This document shows, piece after piece, positions 32,877 through 41,577 of a stretch of 53,789 nucleotides of DNA. The notes under the pieces are model-generated. The model saw only the letters and a program-made list of their open reading frames with translations. It had not been told where the DNA came from and searched no databases. A program made the position numbers and the translations under genes. The stretch comes from Pseudomonadota bacterium (lineage in GTDB: Bacteria; Myxococcota_A; UBA796; CAJQPC01), in the NCBI GenBank assembly GCA_024228935.1, contig JAAESX010000179.1, positions 1-53,789 of the forward strand. The letters run 5' to 3'. The stretch's first letter is position 1, and each line of letters opens with the position of its first letter.

Positions 32877-34295
32877 GTGAACGAGCGCCACGTCGATGTC
32901 GCCATCCTTGGAGCCGGCACGGCCGGACTCACCGCCCGCCGAGCCGCCGAGGCCGCCGGAGCGACCGCGGTGATGATCGATCCGGGGCCCTTCGGCACGA
33001 CCTGTGCGCGGGTCGGGTGTATGCCCAGCAAGCTGCTCATCGCCGCTGCGGATGCCGCCCACCACGCTCACGGGGCCGGGGTCTTCGGCGTGCGCGTGGC
33101 CGAGGTCGACATCGATGGGCACGCTGTGATGGCGCGGGTCCAGCGCGAGCGGGACCGGTTCGTCGGTTTCGTGAAGAGCTCGATCGACGAGCACCTCGAG
33201 GGCGAACGGCTGATCGTCGGTCGCGGACGCTTCGTCGACGGCACGCTCCACGTCGGCACCGACACGCCGGACGCGACGCGGGTCCACTTCAAGAGCGCGG
33301 TCATCGCGACGGGCTCCAGCCCGTTTGTCCCGCCGCCGTTCCGGGGGTTGGGCCGCGACGTGTTGATCGACAGCGGGGGCCTCTTCGACCTGGACACGCT
33401 GCCCGAGTCCGTCCTCGTCGTCGGCACCGGGGTCATCGGCCTCGAACTCGGCCAGGCGCTGTCCCGACTGGGTGTGCGGACGACCATCGTCGGCATTCGC
33501 GGCGTCGTCGGACCGCTGTCGGATCCGGACGTGAAGGCCGAGGCCCACCGGCTGTTCTCGGCCGAGCTGGACTTCCACGCGGACTACGAGCTGCACTCGG
33601 TCGAGGCCGTGGAGGGGGGCGTCTGCGTGCGCTTCAGTAGCGACGGCGCCGAGCACGAGGCGACCTGCCAGAAGGTCCTGCTCGCTGCGGGACGCCGGCC
33701 GAACACCCGAGACCTGGGCCTCGACATCGACCTGGCGACGGTGGACCCGCTCACCGGCCAGCTCGGCTCGTCGAACGTCTTCCTGGCCGGCGACGTCTCG
33801 AACTTCCGCCCGCTGTTGCACGAAGCCGCCGACGAAGGCCGCATCGCCGGGGACAACGCCGCGCGGTTCCCCGACGTGCTCGCCCACACCCGCAAGACGC
33901 CGCTCGGTGTGGTCTTCACCGACCCGCAGATCGGTCTCGTCGGCCTCCGGCATGCCGACCTCGACCCCGTCCTGCACCGCATCGGAGAGGTCGACTATGG
34001 CGACCAGGGGCGCAGCCGCGTCGTGAACAAGCATGCGGGTCTGGTCCGCATCTATGCGAGCCGGAAGTGCGGCACGTTGGTCGGCGCCGAGATGCTCGGC
34101 CCCCACGTCGAGCACACCGCGCACCTGCTGGCCTGGGCCATCCAACAGAACATGACGGTCGATCAGGTGCTGGCGATGCCCTTCTACCACCCGGTCATTG
34201 AGGAGGGCATCCGCACCGCGCTGCGCGATCTGCGCAAGAACCTGCGCTTCGGCGAGGGCATGCTGCCGTGCCGGGAGCTGACCCAGGCGATGTGA
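32877..34295 (+). CDS. FAD-dependent pyridine nucleotide-disulfide oxidoreductase (dihydrolipoyl dehydrogenase family)
   Basis: A GTG at 32877 follows the cytochrome stop by one base. The 472-residue protein has FAD-binding ILGAGTAGLTA, redox-active disulfide CARVGCMPSK, NAD-binding VVGTGVIGLELGQAL, FAD-contacting VFLAGDVSNFRPLLHEA and the C-terminal dimer-interface FYHPVIEEG with the catalytic His-Glu pair. It resembles dihydrolipoyl dehydrogenase or soluble transhydrogenase-like enzymes. No lipoyl-protein gene is adjacent, so the disulfide substrate is open. Confidence 0.88.
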   Translation: MNERHVDVAILGAGTAGLTARRAAEAAGATAVMIDPGPFGTTCARVGCMPSKLLIAAADAAHHAHGAGVFGVRVAEVDIDGHAVMARVQRERDRFVGFVKSSIDEHLEGERLIVGRGRFVDGTLHVGTDTPDATRVHFKSAVIATGSSPFVPPPFRGLGRDVLIDSGGLFDLDTLPESVLVVGTGVIGLELGQALSRLGVRTTIVGIRGVVGPLSDPDVKAEAHRLFSAELDFHADYELHSVEAVEGGVCVRFSSDGAEHEATCQKVLLAAGRRPNTRDLGLDIDLATVDPLTGQLGSSNVFLAGDVSNFRPLLHEAADEGRIAGDNAARFPDVLAHTRKTPLGVVFTDPQIGLVGLRHADLDPVLHRIGEVDYGDQGRSRVVNKHAGLVRIYASRKCGTLVGAEMLGPHVEHTAHLLAWAIQQNMTVDQVLAMPFYHPVIEEGIRTALRDLRKNLRFGEGMLPCRELTQAM

Positions 34296-34314
34296 GCCGA
34301 GATAGCCTCTCGGC

Positions 34315-34629
34315 ATGAACGTCCCCGACGCCGCACGCGACGAGTTCGAGACGCTGGTCACCGGCCACCTCGAGCGGACCACGGTCCACAAGAAGCAGGT
34401 GAGGGCCGCGCTGGCTTCGGCCAAAGGGGAGGGGGCCGAGGTCCTCTCCGGCGTGCTCGCCCAGCTGAACCGCCTCGAGCGCAAGACCTCGCCGCTCTAC
34501 GTGCGCCTGGTCCACGCGCTCGCCGCCTACGTGCTCCTGCCCGACCGGGACTGGGGGCTCACTCGCGAGCTGCACGACGCCGTCGCCCACTCGACCAAGC
34601 GGTTCGAGCTGATGTTCGAGGTGGCGTGA
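34315..34629 (+). CDS. Small hypothetical helical protein
   Basis: ATG 34315 encodes 104 residues: a soluble, highly charged, helical protein (DEFETLVTGHLERTTVHKKQVRAALASA, LSGVLAQLNRLERKTSPLYVRLVHALAAYVLLPDRD). I recognise no motif, signal or membrane span. It is translationally linked to the CoA-binding protein gene (TGATG overlap). Confidence 0.7.
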   Translation: MNVPDAARDEFETLVTGHLERTTVHKKQVRAALASAKGEGAEVLSGVLAQLNRLERKTSPLYVRLVHALAAYVLLPDRDWGLTRELHDAVAHSTKRFELMFEVA

Positions 34630-35042
34630 TGCGCAGCGCCGAGCAGATCCTGCGCGAGAGCCGCACTGTCGCCGTCCTGGGCGCCCGCGACAAGCCCGAG
34701 AAGGCCGGCTGCTACGTCGGCGAGTACCTCGTGGACGCTGGCTACAGCGTCATTCCGGTCAGTCCACGGCTGGCGGGAGGCACTCTCTGGGGCCAGCCGG
34801 TCGTGCCCGATCTGGCCGCCATCACCTCGCCGATCGACATCCTGGACGTGTTCCGTCGGAGCGAGGCGCTGCCGGGTCACCTCGACGAGATGCTCGCGCT
34901 GAAGCCACGCGTCGTGTGGTTCCAGCTCGGCGTTCGGGACGAGGACGTCGCGCAGGCGCTCGAGGCCGCCGGCATCGAGGTCGTCCGGAACCGCTGCACC
35001 CTGGCCGACCACCGCAGCTACGGAATCGGCCCGGTCACGTGA
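34629..35042 (+). CDS. CoA-binding domain protein (YccU-like)
   Basis: ATG 34629 overlaps the previous stop; GTG 34626 is the alternative. The 137-residue protein has a Rossmann-like CoA-binding domain: SRTVAVLGARDKPEKAGCYVGEYLVDAGYSVIPVSPR, DILDVFRRSEALPGHLDEML and VVWFQLGVRDEDVAQALEAAGIEVVRNRC. These match the YccU/CoA_binding_2 family, close to its usual length. The family's function is poorly known; it binds CoA or acyl-CoA. The benzoyl-CoA locus lies 2.6 kb upstream. Confidence 0.85.
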   Translation: MRSAEQILRESRTVAVLGARDKPEKAGCYVGEYLVDAGYSVIPVSPRLAGGTLWGQPVVPDLAAITSPIDILDVFRRSEALPGHLDEMLALKPRVVWFQLGVRDEDVAQALEAAGIEVVRNRCTLADHRSYGIGPVT

Positions 35043-35049
35043 CGCACCG

Positions 35050-36633
35050 GTGAGCTGGCTTCGCCGGAACTGGCCGCTCGTCGCGGTGCTGCTCTTCGGT
35101 CCGGTGGTCTTGTCGTGGCCGCTGCCCCTGGTCTTCACGGACCACGTGCTGGCGCATCCTCACGGCGAGGCGGCCGCCCACATCTGGGGTCTCTGGACGG
35201 CGCTGTCCGAGGGTGCGCTGATCGACAGCCCGGGGCTTCGCTACCCGGATGGCTTCCGCATCGTGCTGGTCGATCCGGGCAACCTGCCGACGTTCGCGCT
35301 GGGGGCGCCGCTCGGCCCGGCCGCCGCCTACAACACGGCGCTGTTCTTCGGCTTCGTCATCGCCGGGGCTGGCGGTGCGCTGCTGTCGAGGCATGTGGGT
35401 GGGAACCCGTGGGTCGGTGCGCTCGTCGCGATGTGCGCCCCTGGACTCCTGGCCTCGGGCTCCGAGGGCACCACCGAGGACTTCGGCGTGGGCTGGGTGA
35501 TCGTGCAGCTGGCGTTCCTGCTGCGCTGGGTGTCCCACAGCCGGAAGAGCGACCTCGTCCTGGCCATCCTCTCGCTCGCGATGGCCTGGTACACGGGCCC
35601 CTACAACGGCGTCTGGGCGAGCGGGATCTCGGGTGCGGTCGGCCTGTGGCTGCTCGTGAAGGACCGAGCCGGCGCGCTTCGGGCCGCGGCGGTCGGTGCG
35701 GGAGCGCTGGTCCTGGTGGCGCCGCTCGCCTGGGCGGTCCTGACCCTGCGCGACCCGGGCATGCCGGGCGGATCGATGCACCCCCACTCGGGTCATGTGC
35801 CCGAGGCCTTCCCGAACCCCGAGTTCTTCCGCGGCGGCCTGTGGCACGGCGCGGACCTGACGGACCCGTGGCTGCCGGTGTTGCTGACCGGGGGCGAGGC
35901 GCCGGTCTCGCGCACGGCGTACGTCGGGATGTTCGCGCTGATCCTCAGCATCTGGGCGGTCTGGCGACGTCGCGAGTTGTGGCCGCTGCTCGCCGGCTCG
36001 CTCGCTTTCACGCTCGTCAGCTTCGGGCCCTGGCTCTACCTGTTCGGCGAGACGGTCGCGATGGGTCCGGTCGGCTGGGCCGAGTCCGTAGTCGAGCCCA
36101 TCACCAGGCTGACCCGCTGGTACCGGGCGGGGGCCGTCGCCGCGCTCCTGCTCGCTCCGTTGGTCTCCTCGATCCCCTACGCACGGTTCCTGGTGCCGCT
36201 CGTCGTCTTGGACGCGCTCTTCCTCGCGCCGCTCCAGTGGCCGCTCCACGCGACCCCGCTGCCCCAGGTGGGACCGCTCGCCGAGACCGAGGGGGCCCTG
36301 CTCGAGGTGCCAGCGTTCGTCACGGGGCTGCCGCCCGAGGGGCAGTGGCTCGACCACACCGCGCTGGCCCAGATCCTCCACGAGCGCAGCGTGCCGGGCT
36401 CGATGATGGGAATGGGTCCGCCGCACTCGTCGCGCACCGCGTACGTGCTGGCTCGGGAGGCGAGCATCGGGGTCGGCCAGGTCACGCACGAGGAGCGTCG
36501 CTGGCTGCTCGAGCAGGGGTACACCCAGGTCGTGGTGTGGAAGGAGCTGGCGCCTCGGGCCGATCTGACCGAGGTCTTCGGGCCGCCCGAGTACGAGGAC
36601 GACACCCTGGCCATCCATCGGTTGAGCGAGTGA
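35050..36633 (+). CDS. Polytopic membrane protein, GT-C glycosyltransferase-like
   Basis: GTG 35050 gives 527 residues with about ten hydrophobic spans. The first extracytoplasmic loop contains HPHGEAAAHIWGLW and NLPTFALGAPLGPAAAYN, the sort of acidic/aromatic loop seen in GT-C enzymes. A soluble C-terminal 120 residues follow the last span. It overlaps the next membrane-protein gene, so the two may act together in envelope glycan assembly. The assignment is by topology only. Confidence 0.65.
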   Translation: MSWLRRNWPLVAVLLFGPVVLSWPLPLVFTDHVLAHPHGEAAAHIWGLWTALSEGALIDSPGLRYPDGFRIVLVDPGNLPTFALGAPLGPAAAYNTALFFGFVIAGAGGALLSRHVGGNPWVGALVAMCAPGLLASGSEGTTEDFGVGWVIVQLAFLLRWVSHSRKSDLVLAILSLAMAWYTGPYNGVWASGISGAVGLWLLVKDRAGALRAAAVGAGALVLVAPLAWAVLTLRDPGMPGGSMHPHSGHVPEAFPNPEFFRGGLWHGADLTDPWLPVLLTGGEAPVSRTAYVGMFALILSIWAVWRRRELWPLLAGSLAFTLVSFGPWLYLFGETVAMGPVGWAESVVEPITRLTRWYRAGAVAALLLAPLVSSIPYARFLVPLVVLDALFLAPLQWPLHATPLPQVGPLAETEGALLEVPAFVTGLPPEGQWLDHTALAQILHERSVPGSMMGMGPPHSSRTAYVLAREASIGVGQVTHEERRWLLEQGYTQVVVWKELAPRADLTEVFGPPEYEDDTLAIHRLSE

Positions 36634-38021
36634 GCGCCGTGCAGAAGTGGGCTCCGGACGCCGTCCTGGCGCTGGCGATGGTCGTCGCGGCCGTGCTGTG
36701 GACCGACGCCCAGTTCACCGCGTTCGAGGCCCACGACCCGCAGTGGGGCCACGACGTCGCGTTCTTCACGCAGATCTTCTGGTCTGCGGTGAATGGCGGC
36801 CCGTGGGCGTCGCCCATCCTGCTCGAGCCCCAGGGCATGCTCGAGATGGTGCACTTCCACCCGTTCTTCGTGGCGCTGGTGCCGCTGTTCGCGATCTGGC
36901 CGGACTCCCGGTTCCTGCTGGCGTTCAACGTGCTCGTGGTCGTGGCGACGGCGCTGCCGCTGGCTCGGCTCGGCGAGGCCGCGTCGAAGCACCGGGGGTT
37001 CGGCGCTCTCTGCGGTCTCGCCTGGCTGGTCTGGCTGCCGGTCCAGTCGGCTGCGCTGAACGACTTCCGCCCGCTGGAGCTGATGCTCCCCGGCCTCGTG
37101 CTCCTGGCGCTCGGCGTGTACCGGGGCCGCTGGGTCGAGCTGGTCGTGGGAGCGCTGCTCGTCTGTTTCACGCGGGAAGAGAGCGTGTACCTGCTGCCGT
37201 TCATCGGGGGCGCCCTGGTCGTGCTCCCGTTCGGGGAGCGCCGCCGGGTCCATGGCGCGGCGGTGCTCGGCATCGGCGTGGCCTGGTTCCTCGTCCTGCT
37301 GGCGATGAAGGGCAACCTGTTCTTCCACTTCGACCCGACGACGTGGGGCCAGACCACGGCGACCCCGGTCCCCGAGCACCTGGTCGAGGGCCGCACCGCG
37401 TTCTTCCTGCAGGTCGCTCGGTCCGGGTACGTGCTGGGCCTGCTCGCCCCGGTTCCGTTGATGCTGGGCGCACCGCCGACGGTGTTCCTGGTGCTCGACA
37501 CGTTCCGCGAGTGGGAGCGCATGACGGGCCCGTACGTGCACGTCCGCGTCCCGACCGTGGCATTCCTGGCGGTCGCCGGAACGGTGGGCGCGGGCTGGCT
37601 CGCTCGCCGGGACCCACGCGCCGTGTGGCCGGTGGGGCTGGCGCTCGTGGTCGCCAACGCGCTGGCCTTCCCCGATGCGCGCGAGCGGCTCGGACATCGC
37701 GCGGCGTCGCATGCCGGCATCCTGGACTCGCCCGAGTGGGTGGCTCGCGAGGCGCTGCTGTCCGATGTGACGGCGGAGGACCGGGTGGGCACGGACTACG
37801 GCCTGATGGCGCGCCTGTCAGGTCGCGAGGTGTTGTGGAACGTGGTCCACCTGTACCTCGAAGGGGGGCAGCCCCCACACTGGACGGACGCCTGGCCCAT
37901 CACGGCGGACGGGCTCGACGTGCTGGTGGTGATGCCCGACGATCCGGTGCTCGCGCACCTTGGACCCGAGTGGACCGAGCGCCGGCGAGGGGGCGGGTAC
38001 CTGCTGTTGCGGCGGGACTAG
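36630..38021 (+). CDS. DUF2079 membrane protein
   Basis: GTG 36630 overlaps the preceding stop and encodes 463 residues. DUF2079 hallmarks are visible: WGHDVAFFTQIFW, MVHFHPFFVALVPLFAIWPDSRFLL, ALNDFRPLELMLPGLVLLALG and TREESVYLLPF. DUF2079 proteins are polytopic and related to GT-C glycosyltransferases, but the donor and acceptor are not known. The C-terminal 130 residues are soluble. It probably partners the upstream membrane protein. Confidence 0.82.
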   Translation: MSAVQKWAPDAVLALAMVVAAVLWTDAQFTAFEAHDPQWGHDVAFFTQIFWSAVNGGPWASPILLEPQGMLEMVHFHPFFVALVPLFAIWPDSRFLLAFNVLVVVATALPLARLGEAASKHRGFGALCGLAWLVWLPVQSAALNDFRPLELMLPGLVLLALGVYRGRWVELVVGALLVCFTREESVYLLPFIGGALVVLPFGERRRVHGAAVLGIGVAWFLVLLAMKGNLFFHFDPTTWGQTTATPVPEHLVEGRTAFFLQVARSGYVLGLLAPVPLMLGAPPTVFLVLDTFREWERMTGPYVHVRVPTVAFLAVAGTVGAGWLARRDPRAVWPVGLALVVANALAFPDARERLGHRAASHAGILDSPEWVAREALLSDVTAEDRVGTDYGLMARLSGREVLWNVVHLYLEGGQPPHWTDAWPITADGLDVLVVMPDDPVLAHLGPEWTERRRGGGYLLLRRD

Positions 38022-38310
38022 AAGCCGCCCGCAGCGGGTGGTTCTGCGCTGTTCGTCCGCGGAATCACGAGCCCGTCGCCGGGCCACGCGGAAGCTGGAG
38101 CGAGGCACGAGCCCAGCTGAGCATGGCTACTCGGCGGCGCGGTGCGAGCTTGCGAGCGCCGAGGGCTTCCCTGGGAGTGCGGGCCGATCAGCCGACAAGG
38201 TCGGCCGGCCCACAGCACGAGCGGTAAGGCAGTCCGTGGCTGGTACATCTCCGGAGACGAATTCGAGGTAGCGAGCTCGTCGATCGCACACTCGACAACC
38301 CCGGTGACCT
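38022..38310. other. Intergenic stretch without a convincing gene
   Basis: These 289 bases between convergent genes have fewer G/C than the flanks, several stops in all frames and two hairpins. One is a wobble-paired stem starting CCGCCCGC at 38025 right after the DUF2079 stop, possibly terminator-like though without a T-run. The other is GCCGAC-AAG-GTCGGC at 38191-38205. A small RNA or decayed gene is possible; I cannot support either. Confidence 0.4.
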
Positions 38311-38967
38311 CTACGGAACCCCACCACAGCACCGGAACCCGTCGTCCCCATGCGTCGGCCCCCGCGCCTCGTGCGCATGCCGGCTCATGCAGCCCTGCCC
38401 GTAGATCGACAGCCACATCGTCCCGCCACGCAGCACCCGGAAGCTGTCCTTGTACTCATGGACGTCGGACACCCACTCGCTGACGTTGCCCTGCATGTCG
38501 TAGACGCCGTACCCGCTCACGCACGCCCGGTGGCTTCCAGCCTTTGCGCGGCCGCCCTCGTCCCCGACCTCGACCGAGTCGTTGCAGGTCTCCGCCGCCC
38601 AGGTATCCCCGTACGGAAAGAGCAGCCCCTTCGGTCCGCCGCACGCCTTGGTCCACTCGTCTTCGGTGCACAGCCGCTTGCCCTGATCCAGGCACAGCTG
38701 CTCGGCGTCCGGCCACGTGACGAACACCTTGGGCTTCTCGCCGCGCTCGTTCGGGTACTCGTAGCGGTCGATGCAGAACGCCTCGACGGTCCTCGACGTC
38801 CGCTCGCGAGGCAGGTTCCACTTCTCCGGCCAGTCGACCGCGGCGCCCACCTGCTCGCCCGTGGCGCCGGCTTCGAAAGCCCCGCCCGGCACATGGACCA
38901 TCCGGGCCGGACAGGTGGGATCCACGGGATCGGGATCCGGCGTCGAGCACGCCAGGAGCCAGATCAT
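38311..38967 (-). CDS. SUMF1/FGE-sulfatase-modifying-domain lipoprotein
   Basis: ATG 38967 gives MIWLLAC|S and overlaps the upstream gene (ATGA); the longer open frame is spurious. The 218-residue protein has the SUMF1 fold: MVHVPGGAFEAGA, VEAFCIDRYEYPN, VTWPDAEQLC, RLCTEDEWTKACGG, YDMQGNVSEWVSD, RVLRGGTMW and DDGFRCC. The formylglycine-generating cysteine pair is not in its usual place (Trp after RGGTM), so it is probably not a true FGE. It is more likely a lipid-anchored member such as those near sulfotransferases or lectin-like modules. Confidence 0.87.
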   Translation of the reverse strand: MIWLLACSTPDPDPVDPTCPARMVHVPGGAFEAGATGEQVGAAVDWPEKWNLPRERTSRTVEAFCIDRYEYPNERGEKPKVFVTWPDAEQLCLDQGKRLCTEDEWTKACGGPKGLLFPYGDTWAAETCNDSVEVGDEGGRAKAGSHRACVSGYGVYDMQGNVSEWVSDVHEYKDSFRVLRGGTMWLSIYGQGCMSRHAHEARGPTHGDDGFRCCGGVP

Positions 38968-40052
38968 CGGGTGGTGTCGGTGCGGCCCGTGATGGTCCCG
39001 AGCGGCATCTGGAGGGACCAGACGACGCTGTCGTCGGGCGCGATCTCCTCGATCCGGCCCATCTCGGACCAGGACACCAGCAGGTTTCCACTCGGCAGGA
39101 TCTGGGCGTCGCCCATCAGCTCGTTGAGCTCGCCGCGCGGATCCAGGATCTCCCGGGTCTGCGTGTAGATGCGGTTCTCGCGGTCCAGGTCGTAGACCAC
39201 CACCCGGGAGACGGCCGGGTCCTTGTGATCTCCGTTGTCGAACATCACCAGCTGGTCGTCGTGGAACGAGCTCAGGTGCGGGTGGTTGAACCCGGTTCCG
39301 CCCTCGAGCGTCCAGCCCGACTGCAGGCCCCCCAGCTCCCAGTTCAGGCCCGCGCCGCCCCGGTCGATCGACATCACGACGTCCAGGTGCCGGGCGACCA
39401 GCAGGATGGCGTCGTCCTCTTCGTCGTACGCCAGCGAGTTGGCGTGGGACCAGTCCTTGGCGGACCGGTAGTAGATGCTGTCGTCCCAGTGCGAGCAGTG
39501 CGGGAAGGGCCGCAGCGAGTAGTCCTTCTCGAACGAGAAGAGCACGGTCTCTTCGACCCCGCCGAGCGGCTTGGCGACCAGCTCGTCCATCGCGACGGTC
39601 ACGTCCTGGCCGTTGACCTGCATCTCCACGAACTCGACGCGCAGGTAGTAGACGGTCCCGTCGATCAACAGCGCTGCGTGGTGGTGCTGTGGAACCGCGG
39701 TGGTGATGGTCGAGCCACCGATGCTGCTGACCAGGACCTCGCCCTGGGCGGCCTCGCGGTCCCGGTAGTGGTGGTTGTGGATCACGTCGCCCGAGTCCGT
39801 GAACTTGCTCCACGACGGTACGTTCTGGTCGCCGTTCTCGTACGCCCAGATCGGCTCTCCGGCCCGGTCGAACACCAGGACCGCGGACTGGTTGTCCCCG
39901 ATGAGGCCCGTGACGACGTCGCCCTCGCCGTGCTCGCCGCTCGAGGTGACCTCGGGGAGTGAGACCCAGGCCGGGAGCGACACGCCCGGCCCGCTGTCCG
40001 TCGACACCGCATCGTCCTGTCCCGCGGTGCACGCCAACCAGAGCCACATCAT
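38964..40052 (-). CDS. Arylsulfotransferase-like (ASST) lipoprotein
   Basis: ATG 40052 (or 40049) gives MMWLWLAC|T; it encodes 362 residues. The stretch DWSHANSLAYDEEDDAILLV followed by HLDVVMSIDR is the classic ASST blade, and DSGDVIHNHHYRD, GFNHPHLSSFHDDQLVMFDNGDH and GDAQILPSGNLLVSWSEMG are further propeller strands. PAPS-independent arylsulfotransferases transfer sulfate between phenols using an active-site His. Lipid-anchored ASST-like proteins of this kind are common in marine bacteria; activity is not certain. It is cotranscribed with the SUMF1-domain gene. Confidence 0.83.
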   Translation of the reverse strand: MMWLWLACTAGQDDAVSTDSGPGVSLPAWVSLPEVTSSGEHGEGDVVTGLIGDNQSAVLVFDRAGEPIWAYENGDQNVPSWSKFTDSGDVIHNHHYRDREAAQGEVLVSSIGGSTITTAVPQHHHAALLIDGTVYYLRVEFVEMQVNGQDVTVAMDELVAKPLGGVEETVLFSFEKDYSLRPFPHCSHWDDSIYYRSAKDWSHANSLAYDEEDDAILLVARHLDVVMSIDRGGAGLNWELGGLQSGWTLEGGTGFNHPHLSSFHDDQLVMFDNGDHKDPAVSRVVVYDLDRENRIYTQTREILDPRGELNELMGDAQILPSGNLLVSWSEMGRIEEIAPDDSVVWSLQMPLGTITGRTDTTR

Positions 40053-40086
40053 GTGCGCACTGTAGCTGCGGCGTAGGCTCTCCCGC

Positions 40087-41577
40087 ATGCGCTCCATGCC
40101 AGCCTTTGCGGCAGCCTTGCTTCTCTTCGCGGTGACCGCGTCGAGGACCGTCCAGGGCGGAGACGCAGGCGAGTTCATGACGCTCGCCTTCACCGACGGG
40201 GCTGCCCACGCGCCGGGCTATCCGCTGTTCGTCGCCTGGCTCCGCGCCTGGGCCTGGCTCCCACTCGGCGAGGTCGCCCTTCGAACCTCGCTGGCCACCG
40301 CGGTCCTGGGTGCTGCGGCCGTCGGCGTCCTGCACCGAGCGGCCGACCGGTGGACCGGCTCCAACGTCGCCGCCTGGTGCGCGGCCGGGGCGCTCGCGAC
40401 GACCGGCGCGTTCTGGCGGTACGCGACCGTCGCCGAGGTCTTCGCCCCCGCGGCGCTCGTCGCCGCGCTCGTCGTGTGGATCGCCGTCGAGGTCGACCGC
40501 GGCTGGGACGGTCGCGGAGCGGCGGTCGCCCTCGGCCTCACCGTCGGGGTCGGGCTGACCCATCACCACACGGTCGTGCTGCTCGCGCCGCTCATCGGCT
40601 GGACCGCGTGGAGGACCCGGCGCCGTGCTCCGCTGGCGCTCGTCGCCGTGCCCCCGCTCTCGTACGGGCTGCTGCTCGGCGAGGACCACCTGTGGGGTCG
40701 CATCGCCGGGCTCGACGACCTGGTCGATCACGTGCTGCGGCGCGGGTATGGGACGTTCTCGCTCAGCGGCTCCGGCGCCGACGTGGCGTTCTGGGAGCAC
40801 CCGGTGGCCTGGGCCCTGCGTCTGCCCGCCGAGTGGGTGTTCGGGTTCGGCGTCGTCGGACTGCTGGCTGCCTGGCGCGTGGTCCGCGACCGGGGCCTCG
40901 GCACGGCCGTCGTCGCCTCCTGGGTCGTGGCTGGACCGGTCTTCCTCGCCTTGTTCGACGTGCCGGCCGAGGGGCTCGGGCTCGTGGTGGCCGAGCGCTT
41001 CCACATCCTGCCCGCCGTCCTGTTCGCGCTCCTGGTGGGCCGCGGCACGGCCGAACTCGGCCAGCGCGGTCGCTTCCTGTTGCTGTTGATCCCGGTGTCG
41101 GTCGCCGTCCACTGGCGAGTCGGGGACCACGCCCGCTGGAACCTGCTCGACGACTACGTGCGCGGCGTGCTCGACGAGGCGCCCCCGGACGCCGTCGTGC
41201 TTGTCCAGGGTGACAGCGCGATCTACGGCCTGCTCTACGCCCAGCAGGTCCTCGCGCTTCGTCCGGATGTGGACGTGCTCTCGCCGACGCTCCTGCAGCA
41301 CCCCGACTACCGACCCGACATCCCTCGCCCGGAGGCGCCGGGGCTTCTGCCCCTGGTCGAGTCGTTCGAGCGCCCCGTCTGTCTCCAGTTCGAGCTGGCC
41401 CGGGGAGAGCTGCTCCCTCCGGCTCACCCCGGCGGGCTGCTGCTGCACCTGCAGCCGACCGACGCGAGGCCCCAGCCCGTTCCGGTCGTCTCCGCCGAAC
41501 TCGAGGCCCGGAGTTGGGAGGCGGCGCTCTTGTTCGAGTACCGCGCCGCGGCCTCACTTCAGACGGAGAAGAGGTAG
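40087..41577 (+). CDS. DUF2723 membrane protein, O-mannosyltransferase-like
   Basis: ATG 40087 gives 496 residues. RTVQGGDAGEFMTLAFTDGAAHAPGYPLFVAWLRAW near the N-terminus is the DUF2723 signature, including the Asp of the first loop expected to be catalytic in GT-C enzymes. VGLTHHHTVVLLAPLIGW follows in a later span, and a soluble C-terminal region starts near 340. The family includes human TMEM260, a protein O-mannosyltransferase. The convergent neighbour is a DPM1-like GT2, the enzyme that would supply the polyprenyl-phosphate mannose donor. The pairing is an inference. Confidence 0.82.
   Translation: MRSMPAFAAALLLFAVTASRTVQGGDAGEFMTLAFTDGAAHAPGYPLFVAWLRAWAWLPLGEVALRTSLATAVLGAAAVGVLHRAADRWTGSNVAAWCAAGALATTGAFWRYATVAEVFAPAALVAALVVWIAVEVDRGWDGRGAAVALGLTVGVGLTHHHTVVLLAPLIGWTAWRTRRRAPLALVAVPPLSYGLLLGEDHLWGRIAGLDDLVDHVLRRGYGTFSLSGSGADVAFWEHPVAWALRLPAEWVFGFGVVGLLAAWRVVRDRGLGTAVVASWVVAGPVFLALFDVPAEGLGLVVAERFHILPAVLFALLVGRGTAELGQRGRFLLLLIPVSVAVHWRVGDHARWNLLDDYVRGVLDEAPPDAVVLVQGDSAIYGLLYAQQVLALRPDVDVLSPTLLQHPDYRPDIPRPEAPGLLPLVESFERPVCLQFELARGELLPPAHPGGLLLHLQPTDARPQPVPVVSAELEARSWEAALLFEYRAAASLQTEKR

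Noticed and set aside
38142..38483. Possible 113-codon gene in the gap after the DUF2079 gene
   Set aside because: It has no ribosome site, its composition is unlike its neighbours, and most of it lies antisense to the SUMF1-like gene.
38311..41448. Very long minus-strand open frame (over 1000 codons)
   Set aside because: Only its last 219 codons form a real gene; the rest is Arg/Pro/Gly-rich antisense of the ASST-like and DUF2723 genes, as expected at high GC.
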